Source of the DNA: Arthrobacter sp. 9V
GTDB taxonomy: Bacteria; Actinomycetota; Actinomycetes; Actinomycetales; Micrococcaceae
Direction of reading: 5' to 3'
DNA: 64,000 nt
Assembly: GCF_902506065.1 (NCBI RefSeq)
Contig: NZ_LR732912.1
Coordinates: forward strand, 606,003 to 670,002
Position numbers and translations under genes: made by a program. Positions within the stretch are counted from its first letter, which is position 1. Every line of letters starts with the position of its first letter. Shown here one piece after another: positions 55,478 through 63,522 of the stretch. The notes under the pieces are model-generated. The model had not been told where the DNA came from. It was given only the letters and a program-made list of their open reading frames with translations, and did no database searches.

Positions 55478-55730
55478 CTAAGAGATCACCTTGCCGTTCT
55501 GAATCAGGTACTCCAGGTGCTCGGAAATGTCGGCCAGCACGGAAATATCAGCCACGGGGTCCGCCCCGAGGACCAGCATGTCTGCATCAGCACCGGGTGA
55601 GATCACGCCGAGTTCCCCTTCGCGCTCAAGCAGCAACGCCGCCGTCGTGGTTGCGGAGCGGATGGCGTCAATCGCCGGTTGGACCTTGCCGAGCAGCCTG
55701 AACTGCTCATTCTGGTGGCGGTGCAAACCT
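55478..55730 (-). pseudogene. C-terminal fragment of an amidohydrolase
   Basis: About 80 residues matching only the end of metal-dependent amidohydrolases of the imidazolonepropionase type: AIDAIRSATTTAALLLE, GVISPGADADMLVLGADP and the final YLIQNGKVIS strand. The catalytic HxH barrel is absent. The frame runs without a convincing start into sequence that belongs, on the other strand, to a truncated SRPBCC gene, so both were cut at about 55.72-55.73 kb. Confidence 0.75.
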
Positions 55731-56077
55731 TTGAGGCGCACGAATTCACAGTGGGCGGAAAGGCCGCCTACTACATGACCGGACCGGACGGCACCAAAGC
55801 CCGGGGCTGGTGGAAATTCACCTCCATCAACTCACCGGACCACCTGGAGTTCGACGACGGTTTTGCGGACGAGCAGGGCGAACCCGTAAATGACCTGGGC
55901 ATCACGCACGCCACCGTGAAGCTCGAGCCCTTGGAGAACCGCACCCGGATGACCATCACTTCCACTTTCGACTCCGAAGAGCAGATGCAGAAGATGGCCG
56001 AGATGGGCATGGAAGAGGGAATGCGCGAAGCAGTGGAGCAGATCGATTCCGTGCTTACGGAATCAGCCAACGCCTGA
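55725..56077 (+). pseudogene. C-terminal fragment of an AHSA1/SRPBCC protein
   Basis: From TFEAHEFTVGGKAAYYMTGPDG onwards the frame matches the last two thirds (about 115 residues) of Aha1-type SRPBCC proteins, including GWWKFTSINSPDHLEF and EGMREAVEQIDSVL. The first 40-45 residues are missing, and the upstream codons (from GTG 55679) are the antisense of the amidohydrolase fragment. It could be translated from that GTG as a chimera but is probably inactive. Confidence 0.7.
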
Positions 56078-56101
56078 GAACTGAACCAAAAGCAAAAAGA
56101 A

Positions 56102-56136
56102 GCCGACGACGGCGGGTGCCGCCCGTCGTCGTCGGC
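56102..56136. terminator. GC-rich terminator hairpin
   Basis: GCCGACGACGGCGGG pairs with CCCGTCGTCGTCGGC with one mismatch around a 5-nt loop, 25 bp after the SRPBCC fragment and upstream of the adenylate kinase gene. Confidence 0.65.
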
Positions 56137-56178
56137 GTATGGTTAAGTCCCGGCTGCCTCTCGAAACGGACCTGTGTC

Positions 56179-56757
56179 ATGGCGCGATTGATCATCATGG
56201 GTCCTCCCGGCTCCGGCAAAGGCACGCAGGCAGAGCACATTGCGCGGCATTTTGGGATTCCCGCCATTTCCACTGGTGAACTGTTCCGCACCCATGTCCG
56301 CAACAAGACGGAGCTGGGGTCTGAAGCCATCGGGTACATGGACAGCGGCGAATTCGTGCCGGACCATGTCACTACGGCCATGCTGAGGGGTCGGCTTGAA
56401 GAAGCGGATGCCGCGGACGGTTTCCTGTTGGACGGCTACCCGCGGACGGTCATCCAAATCGGTGCCTTGGACGAGATGCTGGCCGACCGTCAGCAAACCC
56501 TGGAAGTAGTCCTTGAGCTGACCGCGCCGGACGAGGAATTGCTTGCCCGAATGCTGCGCCGGGCGCAGGAACAAGGACGTACCGACGATACTGAACCCGT
56601 GATCCAGCGGCGGCTCGAGCTGTACCGGGATGAAACGCAACCAGTTTTGACGGCGTACTCACAGCGCGGGATTCTGCTCAGTGTGGACGGATCCGGCCAG
56701 CGTGAAACGATCACGAAGGATGCGATTGCTGCGCTGGAGGGGGCGCTGGCGCGTTAG
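56179..56757 (+). CDS. adk: Adenylate kinase
   Basis: A 192-residue enzyme with the P-loop GPPGSGKGT, the AMP-binding ISTGELFRTHVRN, the DGYPRT motif and a short lid (RAQEQGRTDDTEPVIQRRL). It converts ATP and AMP to two ADP. The housekeeping adk of actinobacteria sits next to secY and map; the different context here suggests a second copy. ATG 56179 fits the family start. Confidence 0.92.
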   Translation: MARLIIMGPPGSGKGTQAEHIARHFGIPAISTGELFRTHVRNKTELGSEAIGYMDSGEFVPDHVTTAMLRGRLEEADAADGFLLDGYPRTVIQIGALDEMLADRQQTLEVVLELTAPDEELLARMLRRAQEQGRTDDTEPVIQRRLELYRDETQPVLTAYSQRGILLSVDGSGQRETITKDAIAALEGALAR

Positions 56758-56767
56758 CTGCCGGTGG

Positions 56768-57550
56768 TCAGCTGCCTGCTGGGGCCGGGAGTTCGGCTGT
56801 TGGAAGCTCAGTTGCGAGCGAGCGTAAATACGCGGCGAATCCTTCCGGTGCGCGGGAATGTGTGCGCCCTGAGGTCACAACGCGGATAGAGTCCGTGGCT
56901 GTGACAGTGAAGCCCCGGCGGCGGAGCCGTTCAACCAAAACGCGGTCCTCATGGGCGCGCAGGCCAGGAAACCCGCCCGCACTGAGGTATGCCGAGGCCC
57001 GGATCCCCAGGTTGGCGCCGTAAATGTGCTGGTGATCTTCCCGGAAGGGGTGGAGTTCCATCCAGCGGCCGTGGACGGCAGGGTCCATGTCAGCTGGATC
57101 GGGTTCCACCGACCCAAGAAGGGCGTCCGCTCCGGCATTGGCCAGCTCCACTTGCCGCGTCAGCCAATGCCGGGGAACGGTGGAGTCGGCGTCTGTGGTG
57201 GCCAGCCAGGTGGTGGCAGCATCATGGGCCGGCAAGCTTTTCAAGGCCTGGCGAAAGCCAAAATCGCGGCTGGCTCCCGTGCTCTTGAGCTTCACGTTGA
57301 CCACGCTGAAGCGGTTGTCGCCGGAGGTGTGTGCAGCGGCAATCTCCGCTGAGCGGTCCGAGCAAGCATCCAGGACAACCACAATCCTGGCCTCCATGCC
57401 CTGGCATCCACGGTGGAGTGCGTCCGCGGCGGCCTTCAGTGCCACCAAGGCCTTGCCGATGTGTTGCTCCTCGTTGTGGGCGGGCATCACCACCGCCACG
57501 CTCTTGATCCCCAGTTGCCCGGTGATCCCCAGTTGCCCGGGCATGGTCAC
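56768..57550 (-). CDS. Family 2 glycosyltransferase
   Basis: A 260-residue GT2 protein: VVMPAHNEEQHIG, VVLDACSDRS, TTDADSTVP (DxD) and the acceptor-region GGFPGLRAHEDRVLVERL. It has no membrane helix. Its GTG start overlaps the stop of the PIG-L/methyltransferase gene (GTGA), making it the last gene of a three-gene operon. It probably adds a sugar to a product made by the other two. Confidence 0.88.
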   Translation of the reverse strand: MTMPGQLGITGQLGIKSVAVVMPAHNEEQHIGKALVALKAAADALHRGCQGMEARIVVVLDACSDRSAEIAAAHTSGDNRFSVVNVKLKSTGASRDFGFRQALKSLPAHDAATTWLATTDADSTVPRHWLTRQVELANAGADALLGSVEPDPADMDPAVHGRWMELHPFREDHQHIYGANLGIRASAYLSAGGFPGLRAHEDRVLVERLRRRGFTVTATDSIRVVTSGRTHSRAPEGFAAYLRSLATELPTAELPAPAGS

Positions 57551-58905
57551 GGAGTCCTGTCAGGGGCGATGAGGATCTCCAGCATGAAGTCCTTCTCACG
57601 GTAGAGCCCATGTGTCAGCCAGCCGAGTTGGTTGCGAGCCATCGTGTGTACCCCCTCCGCGTCCAGTTGCCAGCCCGAGATCGGGTGGCGCCAGTGGCAC
57701 AGAACAAAAGTGCCGCCTGGTCTTGTGGATGTTTCGACCCGTGCCAGGAGTTGGCTGAGTTCGTTAGGGGAAAGGTAGTAGCCCGTCTCGGACAACACCA
57801 CAAGATCGAAGGTGCCCTCGGGCCACTCACGGGGCATGGTCAGGTGCCGGGCCTCCGCAGAGGGAAATCGTGAGAGCCGCTCAGTTGCCTGGGCGAGGGC
57901 TTCGCTGCTGGCGTCCACGCCAAGGAATTGTTGGCAGCGCCGGGCGAGTTCCTCGCTGAGGGTACCGATTGAGCAACCCAGTTCAAGGCCGGACTCGTAA
58001 GATTCCTCCGGGAGCGCGGCCAAGGTCAATGCCCTTTTGCGGCGTTCATACCAGCTGGTGGTGTAACTCCAGGGATCGTCTTCTCTGGAGTGGACTTCGT
58101 CGAAGATCCGCTCCGCGTCTGCGGCAGTGTTGCTCCCGGCCTTGGACGGATGCCAGGCAAAGGTCTCCCACGTCCTGCTGAAGTGCTCAAGGAAACTCTC
58201 TGCCAGGAGCGTCTCGTCACCGGGTTGATCGGAGAGCGGCCCTATCTGGGAGGTGTGGGCGCGCATTGCTCGTGTTTTGGCTTGCTGATCTTGATCGGTC
58301 AATGGAACCCGCACCCAGGACTCCCACGTTCTGTCATCCGGTCCTGCCCACAACCAGTACCAGATGGGGTATTCCAACAGGCCATGGCCGCCCTGCGCTG
58401 CGACTTCCGCGGCAACCCTGCCAAGGGTGTCGTGGTCCGTGTGTCCGTCGTGGCGATAGGGCGCTACGATCGTCACGGTCTCGGCAGGTTTTCCCGCAAT
58501 CGCTGAGCGGAGGGCTTGTGCGATGCTCTCCGTGTTGGTCGCAAGGTGCCCATCGGGCAGTTCCAAAAACCGCCACGCGGCGCCGGGAGCCAGCCCGGAC
58601 ACTGCCGTGTGGAACTCAGTGAGCCGCACAGCGGCAAGCTGTTCCGGCGTCGTGGTTTTTGAGTCCGGGTGCGAAGCCTCGCCTGCGGTGCACAGCAAAA
58701 CCTCGACGGCGGCTCCGGCGGCATGCAGCTTGGCTAGGAGGCCACCTGCGCCGAGAGTTTCGTCGTCAGGGTGCGCGGCGAGCACTACAAAGCTCATGCC
58801 CGCGAGCTCTTCTGCGCTCAGAGGCAGCTCCGGCAAGGTCGCAACTCCGCTGGCAGCCCATTCCGCCTCTGACGTGCCGGTGTCCGTGTGGGAGAAAGCT
58901 ACCAA
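57547..58905 (-). CDS. PIG-L deacetylase fused to a SAM methyltransferase
   Basis: A 452-residue bifunctional protein. The N-terminal half is a zinc-dependent LmbE/PIG-L deacetylase (VVLAAHPDDETLGAGG, and H-x-x-H as HDGHTDH), which removes N-acetyl groups from amino sugars. The C-terminal half is a class I methyltransferase (LELGCSIGTLSEELA, LVVLSETGYYL). It starts with TTG 58905, overlapping the end of the acyl-CoA dehydrogenase gene, and ends overlapping the GT2 gene. Such trio operons suggest a modified glycoconjugate. Confidence 0.88.
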   Translation of the reverse strand: MVAFSHTDTGTSEAEWAASGVATLPELPLSAEELAGMSFVVLAAHPDDETLGAGGLLAKLHAAGAAVEVLLCTAGEASHPDSKTTTPEQLAAVRLTEFHTAVSGLAPGAAWRFLELPDGHLATNTESIAQALRSAIAGKPAETVTIVAPYRHDGHTDHDTLGRVAAEVAAQGGHGLLEYPIWYWLWAGPDDRTWESWVRVPLTDQDQQAKTRAMRAHTSQIGPLSDQPGDETLLAESFLEHFSRTWETFAWHPSKAGSNTAADAERIFDEVHSREDDPWSYTTSWYERRKRALTLAALPEESYESGLELGCSIGTLSEELARRCQQFLGVDASSEALAQATERLSRFPSAEARHLTMPREWPEGTFDLVVLSETGYYLSPNELSQLLARVETSTRPGGTFVLCHWRHPISGWQLDAEGVHTMARNQLGWLTHGLYREKDFMLEILIAPDRTP

Positions 58906-59996
58906 CTGCGGTCCCCCTTCAGAGTCAGGGCGCCCAATTGGGCATCATCCCGCATGGCGTGATGCTGCCTGATGTACAGCGACAGATCCGCCATGCGCTT
59001 GCCATACGCTTCGTCGAAAGCCAACGGCCCGGGGCCCAGGTTCTGCGTCACCAAGGTTTGCACACGCTCGACGGCGGCGGCAACAGTTCCGCGGACACGG
59101 AGGGCGTCGCTCCAGGGGCTCCTGTCCTCAGGATCGGGGTCCTCCAACTCTCCGGCGTCAATGCGCTCAGCAGTCTGCGCGAGGTAGCCGGTGGTCGCGG
59201 AAAGGATCCGGTCAATCTCGCCCAAGTGAGCAAGAGCCACCTGGTCCGGTTCGCGCCCGTTGGCTGCGGCCTTTTCCAACGCTTCCGCGTAGTCCCGCGC
59301 TACTGCAACGGCGCCGCCCAACCAACACGCAGCCACACCCATGCCACCCCACGCGAAACCCGGACGCTGGAAGTACCAACTTCCTTCGTTCACGGGTCTT
59401 GCTGCGACTTGGTCAAAGTGGACCGTTCCGCTGGGGATCTCCTGCAGTCCGCGGCTGGTCCACTGTGGAATCTCGCACGAGACTCCAGGATCCTTCAGAT
59501 TCACGGCGAAGGCGGCCCGGCTGTTGTCCTCGGTGTGAGCGGTGATCACGGCTGCATCCAGGCTGGCGGCGAGTGAACACCATGGCTTGGATCCGCTGAG
59601 GACGAAACTGCCATCCGTGGTGCGCTTGGCCTCGAGCTTCATTCCGGGGCCCTCCGCTGCGAAGACTCCCCATGTTCCTTTTTCTGAGTCTCCGACTCCG
59701 GCTTGTGCTCCGGCTTGTTCCCCGGCTTGTGCGAGGATCGCGAGAGCGTCGAGGTGCGGTTCGAGCACTCGCCCGGCAGCGACATCCACGGCCGTCACGG
59801 AGGCCAACAGCTCCCAAAGCTTGGCGGTATTCCCCTCGCCGGGCTTCGGGGCGGTCCCTCCAATGTCCTCGGCAATGGCCAGCAATGCCGGCACGTCGCC
59901 CACTGCTGCCCGCACTTTTTCGAGCACGGGTTCCAACGCTTGCAGCTGCGCGGGTTCGGAACTGATGCGGACGGGCTGGGCTTCGGTGTCGCTCAT
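58899..59996 (-). CDS. Acyl-CoA dehydrogenase-like flavoprotein
   Basis: A 365-residue protein of the acyl-CoA dehydrogenase fold, recognisable from GVFAAEGPGMKLEA, LSGSKPWCSLAASLDAAVITAH and the C-terminal helical ADLSLYIRQHHAMRDDAQLG. The usual catalytic Glu is not obvious, so it may act on a non-standard substrate, as many such homologues in secondary metabolism do. It is first in the operon with the PIG-L/methyltransferase and GT2 genes. Confidence 0.85.
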   Translation of the reverse strand: MSDTEAQPVRISSEPAQLQALEPVLEKVRAAVGDVPALLAIAEDIGGTAPKPGEGNTAKLWELLASVTAVDVAAGRVLEPHLDALAILAQAGEQAGAQAGVGDSEKGTWGVFAAEGPGMKLEAKRTTDGSFVLSGSKPWCSLAASLDAAVITAHTEDNSRAAFAVNLKDPGVSCEIPQWTSRGLQEIPSGTVHFDQVAARPVNEGSWYFQRPGFAWGGMGVAACWLGGAVAVARDYAEALEKAAANGREPDQVALAHLGEIDRILSATTGYLAQTAERIDAGELEDPDPEDRSPWSDALRVRGTVAAAVERVQTLVTQNLGPGPLAFDEAYGKRMADLSLYIRQHHAMRDDAQLGALTLKGDRSW

Positions 59997-60035
59997 GAGA
60001 CCCAGCCTATTCTAAGGAGCCTTAGGGTCTTGCCA

Positions 60036-60114
60036 TGTTGGGCGTACAGCGAACGACGGCGGGAGTTTCCCCAACGCGCTCCACCCCTGCCAAAGTTCCC
60101 ATTAGTCCCAACAT
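60036..60114. repeat. Palindrome-bounded intergenic element
   Basis: CATGTTGGG (60036-60044) and CCCAACATG (60106-60114) are perfect inverted repeats bounding a 79-nt segment in the divergent gap before the SulP gene. GTACAGCGAACG inside resembles the GTACAGCAAACG of the repeat at 40.1 kb. Confidence 0.5.
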
Positions 60115-60220
60115 GAAGCGCATCTTCACAGCTTTTGTCACGCTTGTCACATGTTGTTGTCATTAACGGTGACAGGTTCCGTAGCTTGGAAGGGTCAGCA
60201 ATCCCAAGCCAGGAGTAACC

Positions 60221-62500
60221 ATGCCGCAGTCCAACCAATCCGCCACCGTTCCCGCAGACTCACACAGCCCGCCAAGAACCAAAGCTCGTAAGCCCACCAT
60301 CTTCAGCAGCCTTGGCGCTGACCTCCCAGCTTCGCTCGTCGTCTTCCTCGTCGCCCTCCCACTTTCCCTCGGCATTGCCGCCGCCTCAGGTGCTCCGATC
60401 ATGGCCGGTCTCATCGCCGCAGCCGTCGGCGGCATCGTTGCCGGCAGTCTGGGTGGCTCCCCACTCCAAGTGAGCGGCCCGGCCGCCGGACTGACCGTCG
60501 TCGTTGCCGGCCTGGTTGATGAGTTCGGCTGGCAGGTGACGTGCGGCATCACCGCTGCTGCCGGCGTCGTGCAGCTCCTCATGGGTGTCAGCCGCATTGG
60601 CCGGGCCGCGCTGGCCGTATCGCCCGTGGTGGTCAAAGCGATGCTGGCAGGCATCGGAATCACCATCATCCTGCAGCAACTCCACGTGCTTCTCGGCGGT
60701 AAAGCCGCTGGATCCGCCATGGAGAACCTCACCGCACTTCCGGCAGCCATCACCAACGTCGAGCTGCACTCGGCGCTGCTGGGACTTGCCGTCGTCGCCA
60801 TTCTCTTGACCTGGAAGTTCCTCCCCGCCGCGGTGCGGAAGATCCCAGGCCCGCTGGCCGCCGTCGTCGCCGTGACGGCACTCTCCGTCGCAGTCGCACC
60901 AAGCGTGGAGCGGATCAGCTTCAGCGGCTCCATCTTCGACGCAATCGCACTTCCCAGCCTGCCCGACGGGAACTGGCGCGCCGCCTCAATGGCCGTCATC
61001 ACCGTGGCACTGATCGCCAGCATCGAGTCGCTCCTGTCCGCCGTCGCCGTGGACAAAATGGGCGGCACGCGCACCAACCTCAACCGGGAACTCGTGGGCC
61101 AAGGCTCCGCGAACGTCGTTTCCGGCATGCTCGGCGGACTCCCCGTGACCGGCGTGATCGTCCGCAGCGCCACCAACGTTGAAGCGGGCGCCGCCACCCG
61201 CTCCTCCACCATCCTGCATGGCATATGGGTCCTGGTGTTTTCTGCGCTCTTTGCCGGACTCATTCAGCTGATTCCGTTGGCCGTCCTTGCAGGGCTCCTG
61301 CTGGTGATCGGCGCCAAACTCATCAAAGTCGCGGACATCCGCACCAGCCTCCGCACCGGCGATCTCCTCGTCTACAGCGTCACCTTGGTCTGCGTGGTGG
61401 CCCTCAACCTCCTCGAGGGCGTCATCATTGGCCTGGCACTGGCCGCCCTCTGCGTACTGTGGCGTGTGCTTCGGGCGCAGATCCACACACATGCTCCCTC
61501 TGCTGAGGCGTTGCCGTGGCGCGTCACCATCGCCGGCTCGTGCAGCTTCTTCGCACTGCCCCGGCTCAACCGTGTCCTCCATTCCGTGCCAGAGGGCCAG
61601 GACGTGGTGGTGGAACTCAACGCCGATTACCTTGACCATGCCTTCCGCGAAGCCCTGGTGGCCTGGCAGAAGCAGCAGCGCAACACCGGCGCGTCGGTGA
61701 TCCTCGAGGAGCACGGCACTACGGCATTCAGCGATGCCGAGGACAACACCCCGCAACGCCAGGACCCTCGCGAGTTTCCGCTGCCGCCCCGTACGACATG
61801 GCTGCCGTCCGGAGCCAACCCAGCAGACGACGACGGCGGGCGGCTGCCGCTGCGGTCAATCCTCCTGGGCATCGACAAGTACCACCGACGGCACGCGGAC
61901 AAGGTCCGTCCGCTGGTACAGGACCTCACGGAGGGGCAGAATCCGGACACGCTCTTCGTCGCATGTGTTGACTCGAGGGTCAATCCCAACCTGATCACCA
62001 GCAGCGGACCGGGGGACCTCCTCACCCTTCGGAACATCGGCAATGTGGCGTGCAAAAACGGCAGCGATGCTTCGATCGACTCTGCATTGTCCTTCGCCGT
62101 CAAGGGATTGTCCGTGGACTCGATCGTGATCTGTGGCCACTCCAACTGCGGTGCGATGAAGGCAGTTATTGCCGATGCCGAAGGGGCTGGGCCTGACATG
62201 GGCAGCGGCTTCGACGCATGGCTGGAGCACGCCCAGCCGAGTTACTCGGCCCTGTTGGCCGGCCACCCGGTAGCGCTTGCTGCTGCGGCTGAGGGCTACA
62301 GCCAACTGGATCAGTTGAGCATGGTGAACGTGGCCCTTCAACTCCGCAAGCTGGAAGAGCACCCGGTCACCGGGCCCGCCCTGGCGTCCGGTCAGGTTCA
62401 GGTAACTGGCTTGTTCTACGACATCTGCACGGCCCGGGTTGTCCTGGTGACGGCGGAGGGCATCGAGCAACTGGATCCGAGCATGGCGGTTCGCGCGTAG
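60221..62500 (+). CDS. SulP transporter-carbonic anhydrase fusion
   Basis: A 759-residue fusion. Residues about 25-440 form a SulP anion transporter with 10 or more helices (GIAAASGAPIMAGLIAAAVGG, GSPLQVSGPAAGLTV); a short linker region follows. The last 220 residues are a beta-class carbonic anhydrase with the zinc ligands in CVDSR and GHSNCG. Coupling carbonic anhydrase to SulP suggests bicarbonate uptake with immediate CO2/HCO3- conversion. It stands alone after the palindrome-bounded gap. Confidence 0.95.
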   Translation: MPQSNQSATVPADSHSPPRTKARKPTIFSSLGADLPASLVVFLVALPLSLGIAAASGAPIMAGLIAAAVGGIVAGSLGGSPLQVSGPAAGLTVVVAGLVDEFGWQVTCGITAAAGVVQLLMGVSRIGRAALAVSPVVVKAMLAGIGITIILQQLHVLLGGKAAGSAMENLTALPAAITNVELHSALLGLAVVAILLTWKFLPAAVRKIPGPLAAVVAVTALSVAVAPSVERISFSGSIFDAIALPSLPDGNWRAASMAVITVALIASIESLLSAVAVDKMGGTRTNLNRELVGQGSANVVSGMLGGLPVTGVIVRSATNVEAGAATRSSTILHGIWVLVFSALFAGLIQLIPLAVLAGLLLVIGAKLIKVADIRTSLRTGDLLVYSVTLVCVVALNLLEGVIIGLALAALCVLWRVLRAQIHTHAPSAEALPWRVTIAGSCSFFALPRLNRVLHSVPEGQDVVVELNADYLDHAFREALVAWQKQQRNTGASVILEEHGTTAFSDAEDNTPQRQDPREFPLPPRTTWLPSGANPADDDGGRLPLRSILLGIDKYHRRHADKVRPLVQDLTEGQNPDTLFVACVDSRVNPNLITSSGPGDLLTLRNIGNVACKNGSDASIDSALSFAVKGLSVDSIVICGHSNCGAMKAVIADAEGAGPDMGSGFDAWLEHAQPSYSALLAGHPVALAAAAEGYSQLDQLSMVNVALQLRKLEEHPVTGPALASGQVQVTGLFYDICTARVVLVTAEGIEQLDPSMAVRA

Positions 62501-62536
62501 TTCGGCCGGGTGGGCCTGAGCGCCAGGCCGCCTGTT

Positions 62537-62629
62537 CCGCCACCACCCACTTTGAGCCGTCTTCAGCCCCGACACACCCCTTAGGGCGGCGTGTCGGGGC
62601 TGCCGCGATTTCAGAGTAGGTGGTGGCGG
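62537..62629. repeat. Long palindrome, family 2 copy B
   Basis: CCGCCACCACC pairs with GGTGGTGGCGG at the ends, ACTTTGA with TCAGAGT next (one mismatch), and CAGCCCCGACAC with GTGTCGGGGCTG inside. It follows the SulP fusion stop by 36 bp and matches 26583-26670 in layout. Confidence 0.7.
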
Positions 62630-62762
62630 TACAGGGTGCCCGCAGGTTTCAAACAACCAGCGTCGGGGTACGGGGATTAACCACGGCAACGTACGTAATA
62701 CTGGATTCAGAAACCACAATTTCCGGCAGGCGAGGGCTGCCGTGTGAGGAGGTGGCGGGGAC

Positions 62763-63359
62763 GTGAACTCCGAGAACAATGCCTTTAGGCGAAAGCTCGA
62801 GCGCGGCGCCGAACTGCGTGCGGTGCGGTCCTGGGGCGGGAACGCCGAGGAAGATGCAGAGCTCGAGGCCGCGGATGCCGAAGAACGCGAGAAACGCCGC
62901 AAGGTTGACGACGCCGCCCGGGTTGAATACCTCATCCGCGACGCCATGAACCAGGGCAAGTTCGACAACCTCAAGTACGCCGGCAAACCCATTCCCGGCT
63001 TGGGGGAGCACTACGACCCCGACTGGTGGGTCAAAGGGCTCATTCAGCGCGAGCGGCTCAGCGGGATCGGACCACCCGCCATTTTGCTGCGGATTGAGGA
63101 CTCTGAGCTGGAACCCAAGTTGGACCAGCAGTACACCGAGAAACAGGTCCGGGACATCCTGGAGGACTTCAACAAACGTGTAATCGAAGCCCGGCGCCAG
63201 TTACAGGGCGGCCCTCCGGTGATCACCAAGGTCCGTGACGTGGAGGATGAAGTGGAAAAGTGGCGGGAGCGCAGGGCTGCGTCAGCTCCGCCGGAAGCTG
63301 AGCCCGAACCGCCGGGCAAACGGACGTGGTGGCAGCGCCTCTGGAACGGCTCCGGCTGA
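62763..63359 (+). CDS. DUF1992 (DnaJ-C28-like) protein
   Basis: A 198-residue protein with the DUF1992 domain seen in DNAJC28: YLIRDAMNQGKFDNLKYAGKPIPGL followed by DPDWWVKGLIQRERL. No J domain is present. N- and C-terminal parts are charged and helical. GTG 62763 follows GAGGAGGTGG. Function unknown; possibly chaperone-linked. Confidence 0.88.
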   Translation: MNSENNAFRRKLERGAELRAVRSWGGNAEEDAELEAADAEEREKRRKVDDAARVEYLIRDAMNQGKFDNLKYAGKPIPGLGEHYDPDWWVKGLIQRERLSGIGPPAILLRIEDSELEPKLDQQYTEKQVRDILEDFNKRVIEARRQLQGGPPVITKVRDVEDEVEKWRERRAASAPPEAEPEPPGKRTWWQRLWNGSG

Positions 63360-63367
63360 GCGGTTTC

Positions 63368-63448
63368 TGCTGGATCATCCGGGCCGTGCAAGCCGCGACC
63401 CCCGGGACTACAAGGGCGCCCATGGCTCACTTTGCTGATGATCCAGCA
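63368..63448. repeat. Long palindrome between convergent genes
   Basis: TGCTGGATCATC (63368-63379) pairs perfectly with GATGATCCAGCA (63437-63448), 9 bp after the DUF1992 stop. The internal sequence has weaker pairing (CCCGGG-centred). Confidence 0.6.
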
Positions 63449-63463
63449 AAATAGTCGGCACAA

Positions 63464-63507
63464 ACAGCAGCCGACGGCGAAACCCGGGCTCCGCCGTCGG
63501 CTGCTGT
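63464..63507. terminator. Perfect 16-bp terminator hairpin of the ammonium transporter gene
   Basis: ACAGCAGCCGACGGCG (63464-63479) pairs perfectly with 63492-63507 around a 12-nt loop, 15 bp from the stop of the minus-strand transporter gene. Confidence 0.75.
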
Positions 63508-63522
63508 TCTGCGTGTGAGGCC

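Noticed and set aside
60036..60114. Fourth copy of palindrome family 1
   Set aside because: Only GTACAGCGAACG matches; the arms and the rest of the layout differ, so it is listed separately.
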